Assembly: GCF_026283925.1 (NCBI RefSeq)
Contig: NZ_JAPDPF010000009.1
Location: forward strand, 124,001-188,000
Reading direction: 5' to 3'
DNA: 64,000 nucleotides
Source of the DNA: Dyella halodurans
GTDB lineage: Bacteria; Pseudomonadota; Gammaproteobacteria; Xanthomonadales; Rhodanobacteraceae
Positions 7,950 to 15,291 of the stretch are shown in pieces. The translations under genes were made by a program, and so were the position numbers. Position 1 is the stretch's first letter; the number at the start of each line of letters is the position of its first letter. Below the pieces are notes generated by a model. That model searched no databases and was not told where the DNA came from. It saw only the letters and a program-made list of their open reading frames with translations.

Positions 7950-9254
7950 TCACAGCATGCCCAAAGCGGGCGGCTCGAACCGCGACGGGGTATGCGCCAG
8001 CTCGGGTGCCTCCCCCAAGGGTAGGCGCACCGTGAGCGCAAACCCCTGATGCAGCGCCGGGTCCACCATCACGCTGCCGCCAAACTCGGCCAGCCGCTCG
8101 CGCATGCCCGAGAGGCCGTTGCCCGGCCGAAAATTCGTCGCGCCGCGGCCATCGTCGCGCGCGGCCAGCTCCAGCAGGTTGGCGTTGACGTAGTCAAAGC
8201 GCAGCCACAGGTTGCGGGCAGCGGCATGGCGGGCGGTATTGGTGATGATCTCCTGGGCACAACGCAGCAGCACCTGCGCCCGGCGCGGGTCCTCCACGCT
8301 GAAGCGCGGCGGCGTATCCAGCTGCACATTCAGTCCGGGCACGCCCTCGATCAGACTGCGCAAGGCCTGGGTCAGGTCGATGGCATCGTCCTGGCGCAAC
8401 TCGCTCACCACTTCACGCACGTCCGAGAGCAGGTGCTTAGCCGTGGCCTGGGCTTTCAGGACGTGCTCGGCGGCCTGCGGATTGGTCAAATGACTGGCCA
8501 CTTCCAGATTGAGGCTCAGCGCCGTGAGGTGATGGCCAATCAAGTCGTGCAGGTCGCGCGCGATGCGCATGCGCTCGGCGATGCGGGTGGACTCGGCCAG
8601 CAGGGCACGGGTCGCGCGCAGCTCCGAGTTGAGGCGCCGCTGAACCTCACGCTCCTCCGCCTGCAGGCTGGCGATCATCGAGGTAAAGAACACCAGCGCC
8701 GAAATGCCGAGATACATGCATACCTGCAGGATGGCCGTGACCGTGGTCCAGCCCTTATAGCTGGCGATGATCGGTATCAGCATGAGGTTCTGCATCAGCA
8801 TCCACAGCAGGCCCGCCCCGACGGGCAGCTGCCACGGCAGCACCACCGCGATCACCAGCATCAACATGGCGGACAGGCCGCTCTGGCTGAACCAGCCCAT
8901 GGCGATGGCCGAGCCCGTCAGGATGACCAGGCCGATCAGCCGCAGGACGGGGGGAAGTCCGGTCTGGCGGGTCACGCTCGATCGACGGGTCAGCAACAGA
9001 TAGGTCACGCCGAACGTCAGGTAGGAAAAAATCCAGCCGGAAATATCCGGGTTGCTCCACCAGGAGTTGACCTGCGCCAGGCTCCAGCTACCCGGCAGCA
9101 GCGGCAGCGCCACGCACAGGTACGTGGTCAACCCGGCATAACGAAGTAAGCGGATGTGATTGATATTGGACCATGTCATACCCGGCATCATTAGCCAGGC
9201 GCCGTCGTGGTGCAATGCGTGAGAAGTCATTGCCCCTACCCTGCCAAAAGCCAT
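7950..9254 (-). CDS. DesK-type sensor histidine kinase (HisKA_3)
   Basis: 434 residues with about five or six membrane helices in the first 190 residues, no periplasmic sensor domain of size, a short coiled coil (EEREVQRRLNSELRATR) and a HisKA_3 phospho-acceptor helix with RIARDLHDLIGHHL. The ATPase domain has the N box NTARHA and G box DDGRGA...NGLSGMRERL. This architecture is that of DesK/LiaS-like kinases that sense membrane state. An alternative start at Met9 (9230) is possible; the GGGTAGGGGC stretch before it could be its ribosome-binding site. It pairs with the response regulator downstream. Confidence 0.9.
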   Translation of the reverse strand: MAFGRVGAMTSHALHHDGAWLMMPGMTWSNINHIRLLRYAGLTTYLCVALPLLPGSWSLAQVNSWWSNPDISGWIFSYLTFGVTYLLLTRRSSVTRQTGLPPVLRLIGLVILTGSAIAMGWFSQSGLSAMLMLVIAVVLPWQLPVGAGLLWMLMQNLMLIPIIASYKGWTTVTAILQVCMYLGISALVFFTSMIASLQAEEREVQRRLNSELRATRALLAESTRIAERMRIARDLHDLIGHHLTALSLNLEVASHLTNPQAAEHVLKAQATAKHLLSDVREVVSELRQDDAIDLTQALRSLIEGVPGLNVQLDTPPRFSVEDPRRAQVLLRCAQEIITNTARHAAARNLWLRFDYVNANLLELAARDDGRGATNFRPGNGLSGMRERLAEFGGSVMVDPALHQGFALTVRLPLGEAPELAHTPSRFEPPALGML

Positions 9255-9389
9255 GGCAGCTCGCGCTTTACGAAGGTTTTACATGGTGCGCCGTGATATG
9301 TGCGGCCCGTCGCCGCGTGCCATAATGCCGCCCGTCACGCGGGGCCGAACACCGGTCTTGTCCTCGAACCACACAAAGCGGAGCAACGA

Positions 9390-10010
9390 ATGGCCCTTGC
9401 CATCCGCGACGTGCGAGAGCACGACCTGGATGCCGTACTGGCGCTCAACAACGCCGCCGGCCGCACCATCCTCGCCCTTGACGCGGCTCAGCTGCGCTAC
9501 TTCTACGACCATGCGGACTATTTCCGCGTGGCCGAGATAGATGGCCATCTCGCCGGGTTCCTGATTGCGCTGCGCGAAGGCAGCGCCTACGACAGTCCCA
9601 ACTACTGCTGGTTCTCCGAGCATTATCCGCAGTTCCTCTACATCGACCGCATCGTCATCGCCAACGCCTATCGCCGCCATGGCCTGGGTCGCATCTTCTA
9701 TTGCGACGTCAACAGCTATGCCGAAGTGCGCGTGCCGCTGCTGACCTGCGAGGTGTTCCTGGAGCCACGCGACGACGTGGTGGTGCTGTTCCACGGCACC
9801 TACGGCTTCCAGGAAGTCGGCCAGCAACGCATGGGCGCCGACGGCCCGCAGGTCAGCCTGCTGGCCAAGGACCTGCCCAGCTACGCGTTCGTACGCGAAA
9901 CCTATCTCGATCACGACGGCCTGCCCGACGTTCCCTGGCTGGCCGAGCGCCAGCGCCCTTCGACCCCTGATGCCCCCCAGCGCCGCCTGGCTGGGAAGCG
10001 TCACCCATGA
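9390..10010 (+). CDS. GNAT-family N-acetyltransferase
   Basis: 206 residues. The acetyl-CoA pyrophosphate-binding motif R-x-x-G-x-G is visible in NAYRRHGLGRI, preceded by the beta-strand FLYIDRIVI, as in GNAT enzymes of the COG3818 type. The ATG at 9390 is preferred over an upstream in-frame ATG because a GGAG site lies 7 bases before it and similarity begins at once (LAIRDVREHDLD). Its stop overlaps the minC start by four bases, so it is likely co-transcribed with the min genes. The substrate is unknown. Confidence 0.85.
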   Translation: MALAIRDVREHDLDAVLALNNAAGRTILALDAAQLRYFYDHADYFRVAEIDGHLAGFLIALREGSAYDSPNYCWFSEHYPQFLYIDRIVIANAYRRHGLGRIFYCDVNSYAEVRVPLLTCEVFLEPRDDVVVLFHGTYGFQEVGQQRMGADGPQVSLLAKDLPSYAFVRETYLDHDGLPDVPWLAERQRPSTPDAPQRRLAGKRHP

Positions 10011-10783
10011 ATGCGCGAATGGATAATCAAGACGCCTGCGACCTGCGCTTCGGCCAGGTCGGCATTGCCAATGTACGCGTGCGCCGCGTCGACGCCGCCG
10101 CCCTCTGCGACGAGCTGGAGCGCCGCGTGCGCTCGGCGCCCCAGTTGTTCTCCCGCGCCGCGGTCGTGCTGGACCTGAGCCATCTGCGCGATCTGCCCGA
10201 CGACGGCACCGTCGACGCGCTGCTGGAAGCCGTGCGCAGCGCCGGCATGCTGCCGGTCGGCCTGGCCTACGGCACCAGCGAAGTCGAAGCGCTGTCGCGA
10301 CGCATGGGCCTGCCGCTGATCGCCAAGTTTCGCGCCGCCTATGAGCCTGCCGACGGCGGCAGCATCGCGCCGCCGGCACCGCCTGCGGCCACGGCGGAAC
10401 CCGCGCGCCCCGCGGAGCCCGTGCGCAAGCAGGCGCCGGAGCCCGCCGCGCCGTCGCTGGGCGCCATGCATCACGACGGCACGATACGTTCAGGCCAGCA
10501 GATTTATGCTCGTGACCGCGACCTGATCGTCACCGGCGTCATCGCGAACGCGGCCGAGGTCATCGCCGACGGCAACATCCATGTCTATGGTGGCCTGCGC
10601 GGTCGCGCCATGGCCGGCGCCCAGGGCGACGAGAAGGCACGCATCTTCGTCTCGGACTTCCGCGCCGAACTGGTGGCGATTGCCGGGCACTACCGGGTAT
10701 TCGAACAAATTCCGAAAGACCTCGAAGGCCAGTCTGTGCAATGCTGGCTCGAAGGTGAAAAACTGCTGATCGCCAAGCTGTGA
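10007..10783 (+). CDS. minC: Septum site-determining protein MinC
   Basis: 258 residues. N-terminal MinC_N domain (about 12-110), a Pro/Ala-rich linker (about 118-150), and the C-terminal right-handed beta-helix domain with the RSGQQIYARDRDLIVTG and GNIHVYGGLRGRAMAGA repeats. MinC inhibits FtsZ polymerisation away from midcell and is recruited to the membrane by MinD. It overlaps the GNAT gene by four bases; minD begins 54 bases downstream. The length and domain order are normal for the family. Confidence 0.96.
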   Translation: MNARMDNQDACDLRFGQVGIANVRVRRVDAAALCDELERRVRSAPQLFSRAAVVLDLSHLRDLPDDGTVDALLEAVRSAGMLPVGLAYGTSEVEALSRRMGLPLIAKFRAAYEPADGGSIAPPAPPAATAEPARPAEPVRKQAPEPAAPSLGAMHHDGTIRSGQQIYARDRDLIVTGVIANAAEVIADGNIHVYGGLRGRAMAGAQGDEKARIFVSDFRAELVAIAGHYRVFEQIPKDLEGQSVQCWLEGEKLLIAKL

Positions 10784-10837
10784 CGATCGCTTGCTTGCTG
10801 TTACCTACTATTAGAAAGAACTACGCGGAGATGAGCC

Positions 10838-11653
10838 TTGACTGCTGAGATTATCGTTGTCACCTCGGGCAAAGGCGGCGTCGGCAAGACCACCACCAGC
10901 GCCTCGCTTGCCACGGGCCTCGCCATGGCCGGCAAGAAAGTCGCGGTGATCGATTTCGACGTCGGCCTGCGCAACCTCGACCTGATCATGGGCTGTGAGC
11001 GGCGCGTGGTGTACGACTTCGTCAATGTCGTGCACGGCGAAGCCACCCTCAAGCAAGCCCTGATCAAGGACAAACGCTACGACAGCCTGTACGTGCTGGC
11101 CGCCAGCCAGACGCGTGACAAGGACGCCCTGACCCAGGAAGGCGTCGAGAAGGTGCTCGAGGATCTCGGCAAGGAAGGCTTCGACTACGTCGTCTGCGAT
11201 TCGCCGGCCGGTATCGAGAAGGGCGCGCATCTGGCGATGTACTTCGCCGATCACGCCGTGGTGGTGGTCAACCCCGAGGTCTCCTCGGTGCGCGACTCCG
11301 ACCGCATCCTCGGCCTGCTCGCCAGCAAGACGCGTCGCGCCGAGCGCGGCGAGGGCGCGATCAAGCAGCACCTGCTGCTGACCCGCTACAACCCGGTGCG
11401 CGTGGCCGTGGGCGAGATGCTTAGCGTCAAGGACGTCGAGGAAATCCTCGGCATCAACGTCGTCGGCGTGATCCCCGAGTCCGAGAACGTGCTGGCCGCG
11501 TCCAATGCAGGCGTGCCGGTCATCCTCGACGACAACTCGCTCGCCGGCCAGGCTTATGGCGATACGGTGGCCCGCATACTCGGCGAGGAACGTGCCCTGC
11601 GCTTCCTCGACGCGCCCAAGAAGGGCTTTTTCCAGCGCGTATTCGGAGGCTAA
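10838..11653 (+). CDS. minD: Septum site-determining ATPase MinD
   Basis: 271 residues. The deviant Walker A motif GKGGVGKTT lies at residues 11-19, and the C-terminal amphipathic membrane-targeting helix (KKGFFQRVFGG) is present. The start is a TTG at 10838: it is the only position giving the conserved IIVVTSGKGG start, and GGAG at 10827-10830 is correctly spaced. An ATG at 10831 is out of frame and ends after five codons. MinD positions MinC on the membrane and oscillates with MinE. Confidence 0.97.
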   Translation: MTAEIIVVTSGKGGVGKTTTSASLATGLAMAGKKVAVIDFDVGLRNLDLIMGCERRVVYDFVNVVHGEATLKQALIKDKRYDSLYVLAASQTRDKDALTQEGVEKVLEDLGKEGFDYVVCDSPAGIEKGAHLAMYFADHAVVVVNPEVSSVRDSDRILGLLASKTRRAERGEGAIKQHLLLTRYNPVRVAVGEMLSVKDVEEILGINVVGVIPESENVLAASNAGVPVILDDNSLAGQAYGDTVARILGEERALRFLDAPKKGFFQRVFGG

Positions 11654-11658
11654 TCGCG

Positions 11659-11928
11659 ATGGGTATTCTTGATTTCCTGAAGCGCAAGCCGGAACCCACC
11701 GCTGTCGTCGCCAAGGAGCGTCTTCGCATCATCGTGGCTCAGGAGCGCTCCACCCGCGGCGCCCCCGACTACCTGCCGTTGCTGCGCAACGAGCTGCTGG
11801 AAGTGATCAAGAAATACGTCCACGTCGACCTCGAAGCCATCAATATCAACGTCGAGCGCGACAGCGGACACGAGATCCTCGAGCTTTCGGTAGCCCTGCC
11901 CGACCACGCCCAGCCCAAGGCTGGCTGA
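11659..11928 (+). CDS. minE: Cell division topological specificity factor MinE
   Basis: 89 residues, the usual length. It has the N-terminal membrane-binding segment (MGILDFLKRK), the anti-MinCD helix with KERLRIIVAQERS, and the dimerising topological-specificity domain (LPLLRNELLEVIKKYVHVD). It starts five bases after the minD stop, completing the minCDE operon. MinE stimulates MinD ATPase and drives pole-to-pole oscillation. Confidence 0.97.
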   Translation: MGILDFLKRKPEPTAVVAKERLRIIVAQERSTRGAPDYLPLLRNELLEVIKKYVHVDLEAININVERDSGHEILELSVALPDHAQPKAG

Positions 11929-11932
11929 TACC

Positions 11933-11993
11933 ACGGCGCAGGCCTTGCCTGCGCCGTCATTCGCACGACGAGTCGCCGCCGCCCGGCGGCGAC
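11933..11993 (+). terminator. Tandem hairpins after minE
   Basis: Two perfect hairpins follow the minE stop at once: an 11-bp stem with a 3-base loop at 11933-11957 (ACGGCGCAGGC and its complement), and a 9-bp stem with a 4-base loop at 11972-11993 (GTCGCCGCC) followed by CTTTAT. Neither has a long T-run, so termination is likely but the efficiency is uncertain. Confidence 0.6.
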
Positions 11994-12003
11994 CTTTATC
12001 GCC

Positions 12004-12516
12004 ATGTCCCTGCCCTCATCCTCCCCCGTCGACGAAGCCAGCGTGATGCGCCTGGGCGAACTCGGCTTCGCCACGCCAGCGGCGCTGCTGGCCCGCTATG
12101 GGCTGCGCCTGGCGCGGGTGGCGCCTGGCTGCCCGATTCCCGGCAGCTTCTGGGGTGACGAGGAAGCCGGCATCATCGGCACGACTGTTTACGCCCGCGA
12201 CGACACGCCGGTGCACTCACTACTACATGAGGCCGGGCACCTGATCGTGCTGCCCGACGAGCGGCGCGCCTCCGTGCACACCGATGCCACCGACTCGATC
12301 GACGAGGAAGACGCCACCTGCTACCTGCAGATCGTGCTCGCCGACGAACTGCCCGGCGTAGGCCGCCAGCGCCTGATGACGGACATGGATGCCTGGGGCT
12401 ATTCGTTCCGGCTGGGGTCGGCCCAGGCGTGGTTTGAGCAGGATGCAGCGAATGCGCGACTTTGGTTGATCGCGCGGGAGCTTCTGGATGAAAGTGGGGC
12501 TCCCGTTTTCCGCTGA
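12004..12516 (+). CDS. Conserved protein with an HExxH zinc-protease-like motif
   Basis: 170 residues, no signal peptide. A HEAGH motif (about residues 76-80, in SLLHEAGHLIVLPDE) is followed by an acidic stretch (DSIDEEDATCYLQI) in which the glutamates EED could supply a third zinc ligand, as in gluzincin-like or IrrE/ImmA-like folds. I do not recognise a named family and proteolysis is not shown. It begins just after the minE hairpins and converges on the drug exporter, with only a few bases between the stops. Confidence 0.7.
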   Translation: MSLPSSSPVDEASVMRLGELGFATPAALLARYGLRLARVAPGCPIPGSFWGDEEAGIIGTTVYARDDTPVHSLLHEAGHLIVLPDERRASVHTDATDSIDEEDATCYLQIVLADELPGVGRQRLMTDMDAWGYSFRLGSAQAWFEQDAANARLWLIARELLDESGAPVFR

Positions 12517-12519
12517 TTC

Positions 12520-13794
12520 CTAGCGCGGCTCGGTGATCTCCGTCTGCAGCTCCGTCTCCACCGTCGGCCCCAGATGCTGCGCCGCCAGCGGACGCCGCGT
12601 TATGGCGTGATACCAGCGCCAGGAGAACCAGCCAATCACGGTGAGCAGGCTCGCCCCAAGCGCCAGATACAGCATGTGGCCTGACAGCAGCGGCGACATC
12701 ACGCCGGCAACGAAAGCGCACAGCAGCAGACTGGCAAACGCCTGCACCGATGAAGCACCGCCGCGCCGGTGCGGAAAGCGATCCAGCAACAACAGGGTCA
12801 AGGTCGGGAACGCCAGCTGCACGCCGATGCCGTGCAAAACCAGGGGCAACATGGACCACGGCAGCGTAGGCTCGCGACTCACCAGCGCGGCGAGCAGATG
12901 AAACGCGCAGGCGGCGAGCATGGAGCCGTAACCCAGGTTCACCGTGAACGCGACGCTGCGTCGACTGGCCAACCGACCCGACAACCAGGCGCCAACGGCC
13001 AGCCCCGTCACCACCGGCAGGAACAACCACGGAAATCCTTGGGCGGAAAGGTGCAACAGGTCCCGGATGATATGGGGCGCCGACGAGATATACAGAAACA
13101 ACCCGGCGAAGTTCACCGAACAGGAAATCAGCAACGGCCAGAAGTGGCGATCCCGGCCGAATTCCAGATAGCCACCTACCAGCGTTCGAGGATGGAAAGG
13201 GGTCCGGGCCTCGGGCGGATGGCACTCGTCGAGAAACAGGATCAAGGCCAGGGCCAGCATCAGGGTGAAGCCCATCAGTACCCAGAAAATACCGTGCCAA
13301 CCGTTGAGGAACAGCAATTGCGCGCCAACGATCGGCGCGATCACGGGCGCCACGCTGAAGATCATCATCACGCGCGACATCAGCTGCTGCGCCGCCGCCC
13401 CCGCCAGGCTGTCGCGAACGATGGCCCGCCCCACCACCAGGCCTGCACCGGCGCACATGCCTTGCAGGGCACGGCAAGCCAGCAACATGCCGTAGGAAGT
13501 GGACAGCGCGGCACCGGCCGAGGCCAAGGCATACACCAGCATGCCCGCGACGATCACCGGCTTGCGCCCAATGGCGTCGGAAATGGCGCCGTGAAACAGG
13601 CTCATCGCCGCATAGGTGATCAGATACACGCTGATCATCTGCTGCAAGCCCACACTGTCCACGCCAAAGCGCGCGCCGATCAAGGGAAACGCCGGAAAGA
13701 CGGCGTCGATCGAGAACGGGCCGATCATCGACAATCCCGCGAGCAGCCACGGCAGGCTGCGCCGTATGGGACGCTGAGGTGAGGTCATGAGCAT
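12520..13794 (-). CDS. Bcr/CflA-family multidrug efflux MFS transporter
   Basis: 424 residues from the chosen start, with twelve predicted helices. It has the Bcr/CflA hallmarks: SIDAVFPAFPLIGARF in helix 1, the motif A-like loop GAISDAIGRKPV between helices 2 and 3, and FSVAPVIAPIVGA in helix 5. Such proteins export drugs by proton antiport. A TATACT -10-like hexamer sits at 13817-13822 on the minus strand, so the ATGs at 13794 or 13788 are more likely than an in-frame ATG at 13842. The two candidate ATGs are two codons apart. Confidence 0.88.
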   Translation of the reverse strand: MLMTSPQRPIRRSLPWLLAGLSMIGPFSIDAVFPAFPLIGARFGVDSVGLQQMISVYLITYAAMSLFHGAISDAIGRKPVIVAGMLVYALASAGAALSTSYGMLLACRALQGMCAGAGLVVGRAIVRDSLAGAAAQQLMSRVMMIFSVAPVIAPIVGAQLLFLNGWHGIFWVLMGFTLMLALALILFLDECHPPEARTPFHPRTLVGGYLEFGRDRHFWPLLISCSVNFAGLFLYISSAPHIIRDLLHLSAQGFPWLFLPVVTGLAVGAWLSGRLASRRSVAFTVNLGYGSMLAACAFHLLAALVSREPTLPWSMLPLVLHGIGVQLAFPTLTLLLLDRFPHRRGGASSVQAFASLLLCAFVAGVMSPLLSGHMLYLALGASLLTVIGWFSWRWYHAITRRPLAAQHLGPTVETELQTEITEPR

Positions 13795-13982
13795 GGCACA
13801 GCTGGCGGAGAGCGCCGAGTATAGCGGCGCCCCAGGGCCCACGAATCATGACGACTGGCCGTTTCGAGGCGCGTCTCACGTTAAGCCCCGGCCCTGGGCG
13901 TCAGCCCAGCGCACCGATAACGGCTAAAGCCAGGGACCCATCGCCCTGCGGCCGACAAGCGGCTGGCGGCGCCGTCCCGACT

Positions 13983-14123
13983 TTATTTTTCGCGTTCCTG
14001 CTCGCGCACCTTGCTGCGTACGAACAGGCCAACCGCGATACCCGTCCCTACCATGATGATGCTGCCACCAATGGCCTGCCAGCCCACCGGTTCCAATAAG
14101 ACGGCATGCAGTATCGGGTGCAT
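13983..14123 (-). CDS. Small single-pass membrane protein (46 residues)
   Basis: A short minus-strand frame starting MHPILHAVLLEPVGWQAIGG, with one hydrophobic helix (about residues 17-36, ending AVGLFV) and a charged C-terminus (RSKVREQEREK), consistent with N-out or N-in single-span topology. A good ribosome-binding site (AGAGGA) lies about 10 bases upstream of the ATG. Codon use is in keeping with neighbours. I cannot name a family, but it looks like a real small inner-membrane protein rather than a random frame. The 188 bases between it and the exporter gene hold no other gene I can support. Confidence 0.65.
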   Translation of the reverse strand: MHPILHAVLLEPVGWQAIGGSIIMVGTGIAVGLFVRSKVREQEREK

Positions 14124-14258
14124 AACAAGGCTTCCTCTGAAGGGGCACGGAAAACCTAGTACCGCCAGGACGTCACGCCTTGATTTGAATCACGGCTGCG
14201 CGTGAGGGTTCGCCGCATCTTGTTGAGCCGACCTGCGACTCACCCATGGCCGCCATCA

Positions 14259-14286
14259 TGACGATCGGGCATGCATCGGCTAGCAT
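14259..14286 (+). promoter_or_regulatory. Probable promoter of the fluoride-riboswitch transcript
   Basis: TGACGA (14259-14264) and TAGCAT (14281-14286) are spaced by 16 bases and would start transcription at about 14293, just before the riboswitch. The match to the sigma-70 consensus is moderate. Confidence 0.4.
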
Positions 14287-14296
14287 GGCGCCCCAC

Positions 14297-14388
14297 GGGG
14301 AGATGGCATGCCTCCCGCCCTCGCGTTGGCTCCGAGCTTGGATGACACGCGGAAGGGCAAACCACCTTCGGGTTGATGATGCCTGCAC
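14297..14388 (+). promoter_or_regulatory. Fluoride riboswitch (crcB motif)
   Basis: Upstream of crcB the sequence shows the parts of the crcB-motif aptamer in order: GGGGAGATGGCATGCCTCCC (14297-14316), a variable hairpin region (14317-14357), the AAACCACC junction (14359-14366), then GGTTGATGATGCCTGC (14371-14386). GGCAT at 14305-14309 pairs with ATGCC at 14379-14383, and AACC with GGTT across an ACCTTCG-type loop. This matches the known fluoride aptamer layout, and the downstream gene is the fluoride channel. A small hairpin (14391-14403) and about 60 bases follow before the crcB start. Confidence 0.82.
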
Positions 14389-14461
14389 CACCGGAGCTTC
14401 CGGGGCGCAGGCGTGGGCCCTGTTTCCGGAAGTCCTTTGACTTGCTTGGGAGACGAACGAC

Positions 14462-14848
14462 GTGGGCTACACCGGATTTATTGCCGTAGGCGTGGGTGGC
14501 GTATTGGGTTGCTGGCTGCGCTGGGGCCTGGGCGTGATGCTCAACCCGCTCTTTCCCACCCTGCCCCTGGGCACGCTCGCCGCCAATCTCGTTGGCGGCC
14601 TGTTGATGGGTGTCGTGCTCGGCCTGTTCGACCATTTCCAGACCCTGCCGCCGGAACTGCGCCTGTTTCTCGCCACCGGCTTTCTCGGCGGCCTCACCAC
14701 GTTTTCGACGTTTTCGGCCGAATCGACCACGCTCCTGCTGCGCCAGCAATACCTGTGGTTCGGCGGACACGTGGCCATGCATCTGGTGGGTTCCATCGCA
14801 CTGACCATATCCGGCATCGCCCTTACCCGCGCGCTGTTGCGCAGCTAG
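14462..14848 (+). CDS. crcB: Fluoride ion channel CrcB/Fluc
   Basis: 128 residues, four membrane helices. Family motifs are present: GGVLGCWLRWGLG in helix 1, LPLGTLAANLVGGLLMG in helix 2 with the conserved Asn, and GFLGGLTTFSTFS in helix 3 with the phenylalanines and serines of the fluoride path. The GTG start at 14462 follows a GGGAG site. The protein exports fluoride as an antiparallel dimer in the inner membrane. It is preceded by a fluoride riboswitch and followed after 27 bases by a DUF190 gene. Confidence 0.95.
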   Translation: MGYTGFIAVGVGGVLGCWLRWGLGVMLNPLFPTLPLGTLAANLVGGLLMGVVLGLFDHFQTLPPELRLFLATGFLGGLTTFSTFSAESTTLLLRQQYLWFGGHVAMHLVGSIALTISGIALTRALLRS

Positions 14849-14875
14849 GGGGGCTCTGACTCATTCGGAGGAGGT

Positions 14876-15214
14876 ATGAACCAGGAAGCCTTGCAGCAGG
14901 GTGTGCAACTGTCGTTTTACTGCCATACGCGCGCCCGCCACGACGGCGTGCTGATGTACGAGTGGCTGCTTGAGCGGGCCAAGAAGAGCGGCATCGGCGG
15001 AGGCTCGGCGTTCCGCGCCATGTGTGGCTTCGGGCGGCACGGCGTACTGCGCGAAGAACAGTTCTTCGAGCTGGCGGACGACCTGGCCGTGAAGGTGGAA
15101 TTCCTGCTCAGCGAGGCGCAGGCGCAAATGCTGCTGGAGGCGGTCAGGGCAAGCGGCGTCGACGTGGTGTATGCAATCGCTCCCGCAAGCTTTGCGTCGC
15201 TGGGCAAGCCCTGA
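14876..15214 (+). CDS. DUF190 family protein
   Basis: 112 residues, the normal size for DUF190, with a PII-like ferredoxin fold expected. The conserved elements LSFYCHTRARHDGVLMYEWLLERAKKSGIGGGSAFRAMCGFGRHG (split) and LPVKVEFLLSE-like strand are seen. DUF190 proteins are often encoded next to crcB and are proposed to bind nucleotides or modulate the channel; the role is not established. A strong GGAGGAGG site precedes the ATG. It probably shares the riboswitch-controlled transcript with crcB. Confidence 0.9.
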   Translation: MNQEALQQGVQLSFYCHTRARHDGVLMYEWLLERAKKSGIGGGSAFRAMCGFGRHGVLREEQFFELADDLAVKVEFLLSEAQAQMLLEAVRASGVDVVYAIAPASFASLGKP

Positions 15215-15291
15215 GCATCGGCGCCGGAGTTCCGCGAACGCTGTTTTCAGCCGCCCCCAGCAACGATCGTCGCCCATCAAGCGAGGTACGC

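Noticed and set aside
10831-10848. ATG at 10831 as the minD start
   Set aside because: It is out of frame with MinD and ends after five codons, and the GGAG site directly abuts it; the TTG at 10838 gives the conserved N-terminus with proper spacing.
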